NCBI RefSeq assembly: GCF_023101345.1
Contig: NZ_CP095848.1
Coordinates: 3,374,001-3,438,000 of the forward strand
Reading direction: 5' to 3'
DNA from: Hymenobacter sublimis
Lineage (GTDB): Bacteria; Bacteroidota; Bacteroidia; Cytophagales; Hymenobacteraceae
Length of the DNA stretch: 64,000 nt
Of the stretch, positions 1 through 8,545 are shown piece after piece. A program made the translations under genes and the position numbers. Under the pieces are notes generated by a model, which saw only the letters and a list, made by a program, of their open reading frames with translations, was not told the origin of the DNA and did no database searches. Numbering within the stretch: position 1 is the first letter of the stretch; every line of letters begins with the position of its first letter.

Positions 1-1016
1 ATGTGCTTTTGAGCGGGTGCCTGCCCGCCCCGCAGGGTAATGCCCTTGTCAAAGAACTGATGAATAGGGAAGTTATCGAAGGGGGAGCTGTACACGCCCA
101 GCACCGACACGATGCCGCCCCGGCGAACCGCACTCATGCAAGCCAGCAGCACTTTATCGGAGCCCTTTTCCAGGTTGATAACGGCCTTGGCCCGGTCCAG
201 CAAATCTCGGTCAGGCTCGAAGCCCACGCACTCCACGCACACGTCAGCACCACGCCCGCCACTTAGCTCCCGGATCTGCTCCACTACTGACTTAGCATCT
301 TCCCAGCGGATAACCTCGCAGTTTGTGGCGTGCTGGGCCTTGTCGAGCCGGTACTGCAGGGTATCAACCACCACTACCCGGGCCGCCCCGCGCAGCCACG
401 CCGATTTCGCGGCCATAATACCCACGGGTCCGGCCCCAAAAATGGCCACAATTTCGCCGCCTTTTACTTCACCCCAATCAATGCCGGAATAACCCGTTGG
501 GAAGATGTCCGTCAGGAATAGGGCCTGCTCGTCGGTGAGGCTATCCGGAATTACTCGGGGGCCGAAGTCGGCGTAGGGTACGCGCACGTACTCGGCCTGG
601 CCGCCATTGTAGCCGCCGTAAATATCGGTGTAGCCAAACAGCGCCCCGCCTTTTTCGGTCAGCAACCCGCCTTCAGGGCCGTAGTGGTCAGGGTTGGAGT
701 TTTCGCAGTGGCCGGGCAGTTGATGGTTGCAGAAATAGCAGGTGCCGCAGGCAACAGGAAACGGCACCACTACCCGGTCGCCGACCTTGAGCTTGCCTTT
801 CACGCCTTTGCCTACCTCTTCCACAATGCCCATAAACTCGTGACCAAGTACCATGGGCCGAGGCTGCGGAATGCTGCCGTTGTAAATGTGCAGGTCGGAG
901 CCGCAGATGGCCGTGCTCGTCACGCGGATAATTGCGTCGCGCGCATCTTCAATTTCCGGGTCGTCAACGGTATCGACGCGCACGTCTCTCATTCCGTGAT
1001 ACACGAGTGCCTTCAT
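1..1016 (-). CDS. Zinc-dependent alcohol dehydrogenase (C-terminus beyond window)
   Basis: Medium-chain dehydrogenase/reductase that oxidises an alcohol or aldehyde adduct with NAD. The translation begins MKALVYHGMRDV; the ATG is at 1016-1014. Visible motifs are the catalytic zinc Cys in ICGSDLH (about residue 38), GHEFMGIVEEVG (about 58-69), and four Cys of the structural zinc lobe in the CGTCYFC and PGHC stretch (about 90-104). The Rossmann motif GAGPVGIMAA follows. These fit the glutathione-independent formaldehyde dehydrogenase-like branch; the true substrate cannot be read from sequence. About 338 residues are present of a usual 385-395, so the C-terminus lies left of position 1. It looks monocistronic: the next minus-strand gene ends at 1210. 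A dyad at 1047-1071 sits just upstream of the start. Confidence 0.9.
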   Translation of the reverse strand, partial: MKALVYHGMRDVRVDTVDDPEIEDARDAIIRVTSTAICGSDLHIYNGSIPQPRPMVLGHEFMGIVEEVGKGVKGKLKVGDRVVVPFPVACGTCYFCNHQLPGHCENSNPDHYGPEGGLLTEKGGALFGYTDIYGGYNGGQAEYVRVPYADFGPRVIPDSLTDEQALFLTDIFPTGYSGIDWGEVKGGEIVAIFGAGPVGIMAAKSAWLRGAARVVVVDTLQYRLDKAQHATNCEVIRWEDAKSVVEQIRELSGGRGADVCVECVGFEPDRDLLDRAKAVINLEKGSDKVLLACMSAVRRGGIVSVLGVYSSPFDNFPIHQFFDKGITLRGGQAPAQKH

Positions 1017-1046
1017 AACTGAATAGTATGGTGGAGTGAAACAGAA

Positions 1047-1071
1047 CAGGCACTGACTCAAAGTCAGCCTG
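1047..1071. promoter_or_regulatory. Dyad upstream of the alcohol dehydrogenase gene
   Basis: Inverted repeat CAGG-CACTGACT / AGTCAG-CCTG around a CAA centre, about 30-55 bases upstream of the start at 1016. The minus strand across the centre reads TGACTTTG, seven of eight matches to the Bacteroidota -7 box. It could be an operator overlapping the promoter. No regulator is known, so this is inference. Confidence 0.3.
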
Positions 1072-1209
1072 TTAGCATAACGCCACGCACCCAGTACGAG
1101 TTACGACCACCCGGCCGTGCTACCTCCTCAGGCCCTCCTTAAGCTCGGCTATTTCCTGATTCACAAGCCGTCAGCTGCTGTTGCGCAGCTTCCTGCCCTC
1201 AGCAAGGGC

Positions 1210-2106
1210 CTATATTTTATACACCTGAATGCCGGCAGCACTTACCACGTAGGCATATTGGTCACTGACAACCACCTGCTGGGCGCCCGCTACGGGCAAG
1301 GGTACCGCCCGCTCGGCGAGGGTATACAGGTGGAAAAATCGGAGGCCATCAGGAGCCAGGTAGTACAGCTCGTCGGCCCGAAAACCAACGTAGCTCAGCC
1401 CCAAAAGCGGGAGCTTCTTGCGGTAGTTACCCAGGTTATCAAAGACATAGATGCCACTGGTGCGGTCTACAAGGTAGAGGTTGTTCTGGTACTCGCGCAG
1501 AAACCGGAAATCGGGGCGGGTACGACCAATAAGCAGGTCGAGCGGGGTAGTGATGGTGAACCGTTTCTGGGCCGCATCAAACTGGCGCAGCGTTAGGTCC
1601 GACTCGTTGAGCAGCCAGTACCGGTCGTCGGGAGCCAAGGTAGCCGCCCGCACCTGCCCGTCGAGATAGTCCGGCCAGCGCACTTCCCCAATCGGCGTTA
1701 GAAATCGGTCGAGTAGCACTGCCTGTTGGCGGTCATCGTAGAACACCAGAACTTTGGCCGTGTTCCAGGCTTCTACCTGAGCCGTATGCCCCGGCAACGG
1801 GGGCGAATACGTGTTGAGGGCCTGCCCATCGGGCCCGTACTGGCGCAGATTATTCTGGGAATCCGTCACGTAGAGGTTACCACGACGGTCCAGGGAAGCC
1901 GGTCCGGGCTGGGCCAGAGCAATAGTGCGCACCAGTTGCCAGGTACTACCGGCAGCTTTCGTATTGGCCGGAACGGTTACTACGGGCGCGGCTTGCGCGG
2001 CAGGTGCCACAGAGCCCGCTGCGGGCGCCGTAGTCTGCGCCAGTGCACCAACCAAAGTGGTAAGCGTCAACCCTAGAACTAAGGAACAGGCAGCAGTCCA
2101 TTTCAT
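1210..2106 (-). CDS. Secreted beta-propeller (NHL/YVTN-like) protein of unknown function
   Basis: 298 residues from the ATG at 2106. This start is preferred over an upstream GTG/ATG at 2178 because it places a clear signal peptide (MKWTAACSLVLGLTL...GALAQ) at the N-terminus and lies 19 bases after the lpxH stop. After an Ala/Pro/Val-rich linker (about 25-50) come repeated beta-propeller-like strands such as GNLYVTDSQNNLRQYGPDG and NLYLVDRTSGIYVFDNLG. The protein probably folds as a small propeller in the periplasm or on the outer membrane. No catalytic motif is recognised. It is the last gene of the LUD-lpxH-propeller group, so it may be expressed with lipid A synthesis genes, but no functional link is shown. 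Confidence 0.75.
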   Translation of the reverse strand: MKWTAACSLVLGLTLTTLVGALAQTTAPAAGSVAPAAQAAPVVTVPANTKAAGSTWQLVRTIALAQPGPASLDRRGNLYVTDSQNNLRQYGPDGQALNTYSPPLPGHTAQVEAWNTAKVLVFYDDRQQAVLLDRFLTPIGEVRWPDYLDGQVRAATLAPDDRYWLLNESDLTLRQFDAAQKRFTITTPLDLLIGRTRPDFRFLREYQNNLYLVDRTSGIYVFDNLGNYRKKLPLLGLSYVGFRADELYYLAPDGLRFFHLYTLAERAVPLPVAGAQQVVVSDQYAYVVSAAGIQVYKI

Positions 2107-2125
2107 ATTCCCAGGCGCTATACTC

Positions 2126-2920
2126 TTAGCTTTGTTTCCCTTGCTCAAAGTGCTGCAACACCAGCTGGTTGCCATCATAAACGCCGTAGGAGCAATAATT
2201 GACCCATTCTCCTAGGTTAACGTAACGGCTACCAGGGGCAACTGCTACATCCAGCGGTAAGTGGCGGTGCCCGAATACGTAGTACTCGTGCGGAAACTGC
2301 TGCTGTACTTGTCGGCAGTAGGTCAGCAGCCATTCTTCCTCCCCGAAGTACTGCTCATCAGCGGCGCCGTTTTGCAGGCGGCTGTGCTGGCTCCAGCGGT
2401 TAGCAATGCCGATACCTAAATTAGGGTGCAGCCGGGCAAACAACCACTGAGCTACCGGCGAGGCAAATACGCGCTTCAATACCTTATAAGTATGGTCGCC
2501 GGGGCCCAGCCCGTCGCCGTGGCCGATGTGAAACGTGTGCCCCCCGATGCGCTGACTTACCGGATTGCGCAGGACAGGAATATTTAACTCCTTGGTGAAG
2601 TAATCGAACATCCACATATCGTGGTTGCCGGTAAAAAATGTCACGGGTAGGCCGGCATCGGTCAGTTCGGCTAGCTTGCCCTGCAACCGAATAAACCCCC
2701 GGGGAATAGCATGGCGGTACTCAAACCAAAAGTCGAAGATGTCGCCTAGCAGGTAGATGGCTGCCGCATCCTGGGCGGCCATATCCAGCCAGCGCACAAT
2801 GCGCCGTTCCCGCTCCAGGGAGCGGGCAGCATCGGGGGCACCCAAGTGAAAATCAGAAGCAAAATACACGCGGCGGCCCGGGGGCAGCGCGAGGTCAGGT
2901 AGTTGCGGCGGGCGCGTCAT
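2126..2920 (-). CDS. lpxH: UDP-2,3-diacylglucosamine diphosphatase (LpxH)
   Basis: Peripheral inner-membrane metallophosphoesterase of lipid A synthesis; it hydrolyses UDP-2,3-diacylglucosamine to lipid X and UMP. 264 residues from the ATG at 2920. A start at 2980 would add 20 residues unlike the family and run deep into the upstream gene. The metal-binding blocks are visible: SDFHLGAP (about 22-29), LLGDIFDFWFEYR (about 59-71), FFTGNHDMWMFDY, HGDGLGPGD and FGHRHLP. It overlaps the end of the LUD gene by 26 bases, so the two are probably translationally coupled. Confidence 0.9.
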   Translation of the reverse strand: MTRPPQLPDLALPPGRRVYFASDFHLGAPDAARSLERERRIVRWLDMAAQDAAAIYLLGDIFDFWFEYRHAIPRGFIRLQGKLAELTDAGLPVTFFTGNHDMWMFDYFTKELNIPVLRNPVSQRIGGHTFHIGHGDGLGPGDHTYKVLKRVFASPVAQWLFARLHPNLGIGIANRWSQHSRLQNGAADEQYFGEEEWLLTYCRQVQQQFPHEYYVFGHRHLPLDVAVAPGSRYVNLGEWVNYCSYGVYDGNQLVLQHFEQGKQS

Positions 2921-3557
2921 CCAGTAAAAACAAGACGATGCTGCGCGGGCCGTGGGCGCCGAGCACCAGCGTTTTTTCAATATCGGCCGTGCGGCTTGGC
3001 CCAGTGGTCAGGGAAATCATGGAGGGCAGCTTGTCGGGCCCGTACTTCTGCTGCATCAGCTTCAGGGCGTCGCCAATGTCGGCTACCACCTGGGAGGTGC
3101 GCGCTACCACCAGGTGCTGATCGGGGTAGATGCTGAGGCGGCGGCCGCTAGCCGTGCCGGCGGCTACCATTACACTACCCGTGCGGGCTACTAGGGCCTC
3201 GCAGCTCGTAAGCCCAGCGTCGGCGTTGGTCCGAAAGTCCGCTTCATCACCCTGAAAAACAATATTGCCCTCGTGCAGCAGCTTTTTCAGCTCGGGTTCC
3301 CATACGTAAAGGTGTTCCAGATTCTTTTCCCGCTTATAGGCGAAAAGCGCATCGTAGAACTGCTCCACCGACTCGCAATAGTAGAACACGCCCCCTACCC
3401 GCACAAAGCTCTGCGCAAACGCCACCGCCAGGTCATCATCCGACGTGGGCCGGGGGTGCAGAGGCGCCGCAAAGTCGGGGCGCGCCGGCTGCTCCGCCGG
3501 CTGCCGCAAGGACTCCCGAATGCGCCGCAGGATAATATCACGAGAAGTATCCGCCAT
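2895..3557 (-). CDS. LUD domain protein (LutC/YkgG-like)
   Basis: 220-residue LUD (formerly DUF162) protein. The family includes LutC of the lactate-utilisation complex, but this copy stands alone with no lutA or lutB nearby, so a lactate role is not supported. Typical blocks are ALVARTGSVMVAAGTASGR, YPDQHLVVARTSQVV, and a C-terminal GPSRTADIEKTLVLGAHGP. The ATG at 3557 gives MADTSRDIILRRIRESL, the usual family start. Lone LUD genes occur close to rsfS-ftsH in Bacteroidota, as here. It is the first gene of the operon with lpxH. A near-match to the -7 box (TACCTTTA on the minus strand) lies about 10 bases before the start. Confidence 0.85.
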   Translation of the reverse strand: MADTSRDIILRRIRESLRQPAEQPARPDFAAPLHPRPTSDDDLAVAFAQSFVRVGGVFYYCESVEQFYDALFAYKREKNLEHLYVWEPELKKLLHEGNIVFQGDEADFRTNADAGLTSCEALVARTGSVMVAAGTASGRRLSIYPDQHLVVARTSQVVADIGDALKLMQQKYGPDKLPSMISLTTGPSRTADIEKTLVLGAHGPRSIVLFLLDDAPAATT

Positions 3558-3765
3558 GAAAGTAAAGGTACAAGGATTCGGTTTGCGTTCTACGGCGGCA
3601 TGATTTTAAGAAGCCTGGCCCTACCCTTACCTATTTCCGACCCGATACTGAGGCAATAATTGAACTACCCCGTAAAATTTTGGGCTGTACTTGAACACCT
3701 TATAGGCAAATAGTGACTATAAACGGGCTTTATTATACTTGATCAGAACTATGTAGAAGAAGTCA

Positions 3766-3827
3766 ATTTGTACAAATCCTAGGCAGTGATTAGCTGGCAC
3801 TCTTTTGGCAAATACCGTTTTAAAACG
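3766..3827. promoter_or_regulatory. Two perfect 12-bp palindromes upstream of the 66-residue gene
   Basis: ATTTGTACAAAT at 3766-3777 and CGTTTTAAAACG at 3816-3827 are both perfectly self-complementary. The second ends eight bases before the start codon. The 278-base gap they sit in (3558-3835) is AT-rich compared with its surroundings. They may be operator sites for a dimeric regulator; that is inference. Confidence 0.35.
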
Positions 3828-3835
3828 AACTGTAC

Positions 3836-4036
3836 ATGAACGATAGGCCTACTCCTCTTGCCGCAACTACCTCCTCTCCGGAAAGCTACAACGCTACCAC
3901 CGCCGATTTTGAGGCGTGGCTAGCCGAGTTACTACCCGCCGTACGGACAGCCATTGCCCGGCATGGTTTTGAGAAGGCCAAAGCCTTACCGGCTTTCCGA
4001 GTTTATCTGCAGGAACGCCAACCAAAATATAAGTAG
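3836..4036 (+). CDS. Small conserved-looking orphan protein, 66 residues
   Basis: Predicted cytoplasmic protein with a polar Thr/Ser/Pro-rich N-terminus (about 1-20) and a predicted helical body (DFEAWLAELLPAVRTAIARH) ending in a basic tail (QERQPKYK). It has no signal peptide, membrane segment or recognised domain. Support for a real gene: an ATG start, its own upstream region with two palindromes, and a strong terminator 22 bases after the stop. It is the only plus-strand gene between two minus-strand operons. Function unknown. Confidence 0.6.
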   Translation: MNDRPTPLAATTSSPESYNATTADFEAWLAELLPAVRTAIARHGFEKAKALPAFRVYLQERQPKYK

Positions 4037-4058
4037 CAAGTCAACTTTCTTACTCATA

Positions 4059-4095
4059 GAAAAGCCCCCTTACCGTAGCGGTAAGGGGGCTTTTC
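4059..4095. terminator. Bidirectional terminator
   Basis: Perfect 17-bp stem (GAAAAGCCCCCTTACCG and its complement) with a three-base loop, ending in a T-run on both strands. It separates the converging 66-residue gene and ftsH. Confidence 0.9.
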
Positions 4096-4115
4096 TGTGA
4101 GTGCCAGGGGCTAGA

Positions 4116-6233
4116 TTAGAGCGGCGTTACTGCGCTACCACTAGGTTCGGTGGCAGTGCCAGTAGTGCCGTTTTGGTCCTTGTCCATACCGGGCAGATTC
4201 AGGTCTGGGAGGTCGTTGCCGAGCGGAACACCTGGGTGCTCCTGCTTCCGCTCGCTGAGCGTTTCGCTCCGGTCGGTACCGGCCATGTGCGCTTGGTACG
4301 TCGTCTGGCTATCGAAGGGACGAGGACCCACGAGGCGCACCAAGTCATCTTGCAGTAGAATCTCTTTTTCAAGCAGTTCCTTGGCAATTACCTCCAGTTC
4401 GTGCCGACGCTCCGTCAGCAGCTCCTTGGTACGGATATAAGCCTGCTCGATAATGGTCCGTACTTCCTCGTCAATCATCTGCGAGGTAGCCTCCGAATAC
4501 GGCTTGGTGAAGCCATACTCATTCTGACCTTTTGAGTCGTAGAACGAAACGTTGCCCAGCTTGGCGTTCATGCCATACATGGTCACGATGCTGTAGGCCG
4601 TTTTCGTGATGCGCTCCAAGTCGGAAAGGGCACCGGTCGAAATCTTGCCGAACACTAGCTCCTCGGCGGCGCGGCCACCCAGGGTCATGCACATTTCGTC
4701 CATGAGCTGCTCGGTGTTGTAGAGGAACTGCTCCCGCGGCAGATACTGCGCGTAGCCCAGCGCTGCTACCCCCCGAGGCACAATGCTAACTTTCACCAGC
4801 GGATCAGCGTGCTCCAGAAACCAGCCCGCAATAGCGTGGCCAGCTTCATGGTAGGCAACTACTTTCTTCTCACCGGGGCTGATGATTTTGTTTTTCTTCT
4901 CCAGACCACCGATGACACGGTCTACGGCGTCGGTGAAGTCCTGCATGGTCACCATCTTTTTGTCGCGGCGGGCGGCAATAAGGGCGGCTTCGTTGCAGAC
5001 GTTGGCAATTTCAGCGCCGGCAAAACCAGGCGTCTGAGCGGCCAGCTTCTTGGCTTCCACATCGGGCCCCAAGGTCAACGGCTTCAGGTGTACGTTGAAA
5101 ATTTGGGTGCGGCCGTTAATGTCTGGCTTGTCGATGCTGATCTGGCGGTCGAAGCGCCCCGGACGCAGCAGGGCCGAATCCAGGGTATCGGGGCGGTTGG
5201 TAGCGGCCAGGATAATAACCCCGGAGTCGGTACCGAAACCGTCCATTTCTACCAGCAGGGAGTTCAGCGTGTTTTCCCGTTCATCGTTGCCGCCGGGCAC
5301 GTTACCGCGGGAGCGGCTGCGGCCAATGGCGTCAATTTCGTCGATGAAGATGATGCACGGGGCCTTGGCTTTGGCCTGCTTGAACAGGTCACGCACCCGG
5401 GCGGCGCCCACCCCCACGAACATTTCCACAAAGTCGGAGCCCGACAGGGAGAAGAACGGCACGTCAGCTTCGCCTGCTACTGCTTTCGCCAGCAGGGTTT
5501 TACCGGTGCCGGGAGGACCTACTAGTAAGGCGCCTTTCGGGATTTTACCACCGAGGATGGTGAACTTCGAGGGGTTCTTAAGGAACTCCACAATTTCCTG
5601 CACTTCCTCTTTGGCTTCTTCCAGACCGGCTACGTCCTTGAAGGTAATCTTCACCTTGTCGCCACCTTCAAAAAGCGCCGCGCGAGACTTGCCGATATTG
5701 AAGATTTGACCACCCGGCCCCCCAGCTCCGCTCATGCGGCGCATCAGGAACCAGAAGCCCACGAACAGCACAATCATGAAGCCCCAGGTAGTAACGTACT
5801 CACTGTAGCCCGTGCGGTCCACTACCTTAAGACCAACCTGGCGGTCAGCAGGCAAAGTAGACTGCACCCTGTCTAGGTCCGTCTTAAAGGTTTTGCCATC
5901 AACCACCCGGAAGCCGTACTGAGCACCTTGCTCCATGGAAAGCGGACCACGGCGCTTCAGCTCGGCATCATACGGAGGCTTCTTGGTAGCGTCGGAGGTG
6001 AGCGTAACCTCAACCTGCTTGTCGTTCACGAGGGTTACGTCGCGCACGTCGCCGGCCGAAAGCATTTGCTCAAAGCGCTTCTGCGTAATTTCAATCACGG
6101 GGTTGCTGCGCGAGAGGTACACCATCCCGAGGATGAGCACCACCAAGCCCGTCAGCACCCAGAGCTGCATCCCGGGCCGTGGCGCGGGATTGGGCAGCAT
6201 AGGTTTTTTCTTTTTTGGCGTCGTATCAGACAT
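4116..6233 (-). CDS. ftsH: ATP-dependent zinc metalloprotease FtsH
   Basis: Membrane-anchored AAA+ protease that extracts and degrades membrane and short-lived cytoplasmic proteins as a hexamer. 705 residues, a normal length for Bacteroidota. A first membrane segment lies at about 22-41, followed by a periplasmic domain and a second segment at about 150-170 ([13 protein letters not shown]). The AAA module has Walker [13 protein letters not shown], Walker [13 protein letters not shown], the pore motif FVGVGAARV, and a second region of homology ending in LLRPGRFDR. The protease has the zinc motif HEAGH. The C-terminal tail (about 640-705) is polar and probably disordered. Start ATG at 6233, 99 bases after rsfS; the two are probably co-transcribed. 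Confidence 0.98.
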   Translation of the reverse strand: MSDTTPKKKKPMLPNPAPRPGMQLWVLTGLVVLILGMVYLSRSNPVIEITQKRFEQMLSAGDVRDVTLVNDKQVEVTLTSDATKKPPYDAELKRRGPLSMEQGAQYGFRVVDGKTFKTDLDRVQSTLPADRQVGLKVVDRTGYSEYVTTWGFMIVLFVGFWFLMRRMSGAGGPGGQIFNIGKSRAALFEGGDKVKITFKDVAGLEEAKEEVQEIVEFLKNPSKFTILGGKIPKGALLVGPPGTGKTLLAKAVAGEADVPFFSLSGSDFVEMFVGVGAARVRDLFKQAKAKAPCIIFIDEIDAIGRSRSRGNVPGGNDERENTLNSLLVEMDGFGTDSGVIILAATNRPDTLDSALLRPGRFDRQISIDKPDINGRTQIFNVHLKPLTLGPDVEAKKLAAQTPGFAGAEIANVCNEAALIAARRDKKMVTMQDFTDAVDRVIGGLEKKNKIISPGEKKVVAYHEAGHAIAGWFLEHADPLVKVSIVPRGVAALGYAQYLPREQFLYNTEQLMDEMCMTLGGRAAEELVFGKISTGALSDLERITKTAYSIVTMYGMNAKLGNVSFYDSKGQNEYGFTKPYSEATSQMIDEEVRTIIEQAYIRTKELLTERRHELEVIAKELLEKEILLQDDLVRLVGPRPFDSQTTYQAHMAGTDRSETLSERKQEHPGVPLGNDLPDLNLPGMDKDQNGTTGTATEPSGSAVTPL

Positions 6234-6332
6234 GAATTGAGGTTGCTAAGACAAGAAACAAAGGCGCAACACGCCACTTGAATGATTGTTGGCGCATCCG
6301 CCAGTATTTTGCAAGACGCCGTGGGGTGAGTT

Positions 6333-6728
6333 TTACCTTATCACCGCCGGAGTTTCCTCTTCCTCCACATACGTGATTTGCGCGTCGCCCCACAGCTCTT
6401 CCAAGCCGTAGAACTGGCGCCGGTCACGCAGGAAGACGTGCACTACTACATCCACGTAGTCGAGCAGGACCCACTCCCGGTTCATGCGCCCTTCGGTTTG
6501 CCAAGGGTTCTGACCAGTGAGCTTTTCTACCTCCTCTTCTACTGAGCGGGCAATAGCGTCAATTTGCGTATCTGAAGAAGCCGAGCAGATTATAAAATAA
6601 TCGGCTACGGCATTTTTGAGGTCTTTAAGATTGAGCACCACGATATCGGCTGCTTTCTTCTCTTGCATGCCGCGCACTACTACATCTGCCAACTTGTCCG
6701 AATCCTGCCGAACCAGGGTACTTTTCAT
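6333..6728 (-). CDS. rsfS: Ribosome silencing factor RsfS
   Basis: 131-residue RsfS/Iojap protein, which binds L14 on the 50S subunit and blocks subunit joining when nutrients are scarce. Typical blocks are KKAADIVVLNLKDLKNAVADYF (split here as KKAADIVVLNL then NAVADYFIICSASSD), EGRMNREWVLLDYVDVVVHVF and YGLEELWGDA. The start is the ATG at 6728. The gene is divergent from birA, so the short gap must hold both promoters. The rsfS-ftsH order is common in Bacteroidota. Confidence 0.95.
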   Translation of the reverse strand: MKSTLVRQDSDKLADVVVRGMQEKKAADIVVLNLKDLKNAVADYFIICSASSDTQIDAIARSVEEEVEKLTGQNPWQTEGRMNREWVLLDYVDVVVHVFLRDRRQFYGLEELWGDAQITYVEEEETPAVIR

Positions 6729-6738
6729 GGGGTATTGT

Positions 6739-6746
6739 TAGGTTTG
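6739..6746 (+). promoter_or_regulatory. Bacteroidota -7 box upstream of birA
   Basis: TAGGTTTG matches TAnnTTTG exactly. A transcript starting about six bases downstream would exclude the upstream ATG at 6663 and favour the GTG at 6771 as the birA start. No clear -33 TTG is seen at the usual distance. Confidence 0.45.
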
Positions 6747-6770
6747 AACGTCACAAAGTACGAAAAACAC

Positions 6771-7532
6771 GTGGAGGCTATATCCCCCCAAACGCTCTTC
6801 ACGGGCCAACAGCTTGTCTGGTTGCCCGAATGCCCCTCGACGAACACCGAGGCACACCAGTTAGCTGTCCAAAACCGGGCCACGGACGGCTGTTGCGTCA
6901 TTACCGACAAACAGACCGCCGGGCGGGGCCAACGAGGCAACCAATGGGAGGCCGCACCGGGCGAAAACCTGACGCTTTCGGTAGTGTGGCACCCTAGTTT
7001 CTTGCCCGCCGCCGATCAGTTTTTGCTAAGCCAAGCCGTGGCCCTGGCGGTGCATGATTGGCTGACGGTCCTGCTCGGCGCTGATCCAGCCTTGCGGGTG
7101 AAATGGCCGAACGACATTTTCTTCGGCCAGCAAAAGCTAGGAGGCATTCTGATTGAGAACACACTAAGCGGCCCGAAGATTCAGCATAGTATCGTCGGAA
7201 TTGGATTAAATATTAACCAGCGGGAGTTTGACGTAGCAACCGCTACCTCCTTGACGTGCCTGACCGGGCGGGCCTATGAACTGCCCACGCTGGCCGCCCG
7301 ATTGCTGGAAAGCCTGGAGCGCCGGTATTTGCAGTTACGAGCAGGGCGGGTAGGGGCGCTTCGCACGGAGTACCTGCGGGTGCTGTACCAGTTTCAGGAG
7401 GAGCACGAGTATGAGGTGAGCGGCCGCCGAATAAAGGGCCAGATTATGGGGGTTGATGAAGCCGGTCGCCTAGCCCTTGCCAGCAACGGCCAACTGTATT
7501 ATTTTGATTTAAAAGAAATTCGCTATATATGA
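6771..7532 (+). CDS. birA: Biotin--[acetyl-CoA-carboxylase] ligase, catalytic type
   Basis: Attaches biotin to the biotin carboxyl carrier protein via biotinyl-AMP. Visible motifs are the ligand loop GRGQRGNQWEAAPGENL, the active-site KWPNDI, and GGILIEN and GIGLNIN. There is no N-terminal helix-turn-helix, so it is not a biotin repressor. The start is uncertain. The frame is open back to an ATG at 6663, but that would overlap the divergent rsfS gene by 66 bases and adds residues unlike the family. The GTG at 6771 gives 253 residues, a normal length, and lies downstream of the -7 box at 6739. A TTG at 6744 is the alternative. Confidence 0.92.
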   Translation: MEAISPQTLFTGQQLVWLPECPSTNTEAHQLAVQNRATDGCCVITDKQTAGRGQRGNQWEAAPGENLTLSVVWHPSFLPAADQFLLSQAVALAVHDWLTVLLGADPALRVKWPNDIFFGQQKLGGILIENTLSGPKIQHSIVGIGLNINQREFDVATATSLTCLTGRAYELPTLAARLLESLERRYLQLRAGRVGALRTEYLRVLYQFQEEHEYEVSGRRIKGQIMGVDEAGRLALASNGQLYYFDLKEIRYI

Positions 7533-7885
7533 GGTAGAAATAGAATATTTCTGGCTGTCACCCGCTCCAGTATATCCGTTTAACAGGTTGTCAGCGGTTA
7601 AGCCAAAACGTCTAGCTAGGAGGATTTCGCCTTTATCGTTTGAAATTTTACTACCTTCACCCTCAACTATTTACTTCCGCGTGTCGTAAGTTTACTTAAA
7701 CCTGCATGCAACTTCTTCCTCTAACCAGACATCTGGCTGGCAAACCTACCCTGGCAACAAGGCACGGTAGTTGTCATTCCAGGTGGCAGCTGCACTGCCT
7801 GCCGCTTTGTCCCGTTGAGGATGCCCCTACTTATTTAATTCCTTCGCACACTTACTTTGTGCGCCCCAGACGTCGCCTGAATGCC
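7533..7885. other. Intergenic stretch, no gene seen
   Basis: 353 bases between birA and the sorting-domain gene. The longer upstream frame of the downstream gene covers 7706-7885 but does not look like protein and would bury its signal peptide. TTACTTTG at 7851-7858, about 28 bases before the start at 7886, resembles a -7 box with one base less spacing. I see no terminator for birA and no other structure. Confidence 0.5.
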
Positions 7886-8326
7886 ATGAAACTTACTACG
7901 CGCTTTTTCCCTGTATTGCTGCTGTTGCTGTGGCAACTGCCTTTGCTGGCGGCCACTGTCCGGCTGAAAGCCGCTACGGCGCGCCAGCTTCCGGCGCGAG
8001 CTGCTACCTCTTGGCAACAAGTAAGCCCGAGCGCAGCACTTACTTCAGCGGCGGCCCGTACGCTTACACCCGCACTTTCCGTTTATCCAAACCCGTCGCG
8101 GGGCCTGATTACTATTTCCGTGGGCCAAAAACTGCCGTGGGCTGATTATAAGCTGCGGTTGAGCAACGTTATTGGACGGGAAGTGCGTAGCGTAGGGTTA
8201 CGGCCGGAAGCGGCTGATGGCGGTATGAATTTGAACCTTTCGGACCTGCCCCCGGGTATGTATTTTTACAGCTTGGTGCAGAACGATAAGGTGGTTTCAA
8301 CCAAACGCCTTATGCTACAGAACTAG
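7886..8326 (+). CDS. Small secreted protein with type IX secretion C-terminal sorting domain
   Basis: 146 residues from the ATG at 7886. The N-terminus is a signal peptide (MKLTTRFFPVLLLLLWQLPLLA), then an Ala/Ser/Thr-rich linker (about 25-65). A type A sorting domain fills the rest: LSVYPNPSRGLITISVG, LRLSNVIGREV, LSDLPPGMYFYSLVQNDKVV, ending KRLMLQN. The domain directs proteins through the outer membrane by the type IX system. Here there is almost no cargo between signal and sorting domain, which is unusual. It is followed by a terminator and so is a single-gene unit. Confidence 0.85.
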   Translation: MKLTTRFFPVLLLLLWQLPLLAATVRLKAATARQLPARAATSWQQVSPSAALTSAAARTLTPALSVYPNPSRGLITISVGQKLPWADYKLRLSNVIGREVRSVGLRPEAADGGMNLNLSDLPPGMYFYSLVQNDKVVSTKRLMLQN

Positions 8327-8349
8327 GACTTCCTCGAAAGTCTTACAGC

Positions 8350-8380
8350 AAAAGCAGCCTGCTCCCAGGCTGCTTTTTTT
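8350..8380 (+). terminator. Rho-independent terminator after the sorting-domain gene
   Basis: 12-bp perfect stem (AAAAGCAGCCTG and its complement) with a four-base loop CTCC, then a run of T. It starts 23 bases after the stop. Confidence 0.9.
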
Positions 8381-8454
8381 GTACCCGGGTAATTACCGGA
8401 GTAGAAACTAGCCCGGATACGCAACCTGCCTACCGCCTCTCGCTACTTATTCTC

Positions 8455-8462
8455 TACTTTTG
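8455..8462 (+). promoter_or_regulatory. Bacteroidota -7 box upstream of the DUF2723 gene
   Basis: TACTTTTG, an exact TAnnTTTG match, 83 bases before the ATG at 8546. A transcription start near 8468 is predicted. Confidence 0.45.
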
Positions 8463-8545
8463 ATCTTTCACTGATTTCCTTTCCGGACCTTAAAAACCCG
8501 TCGTTCAGCAGCGGGCTGGCCGTGGTCAGCCTCACTTTATTTCGT

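Noticed and set aside
2921..2980. Earlier start for lpxH at 2980
   Set aside because: Adds 20 residues unlike the family and lengthens the overlap with the LUD gene; the ATG at 2920 fits family length.
6663..6770. Upstream ATG start for birA
   Set aside because: Overlaps divergent rsfS by 66 bases, precedes the -7 box at 6739, and the extra residues do not resemble the family.
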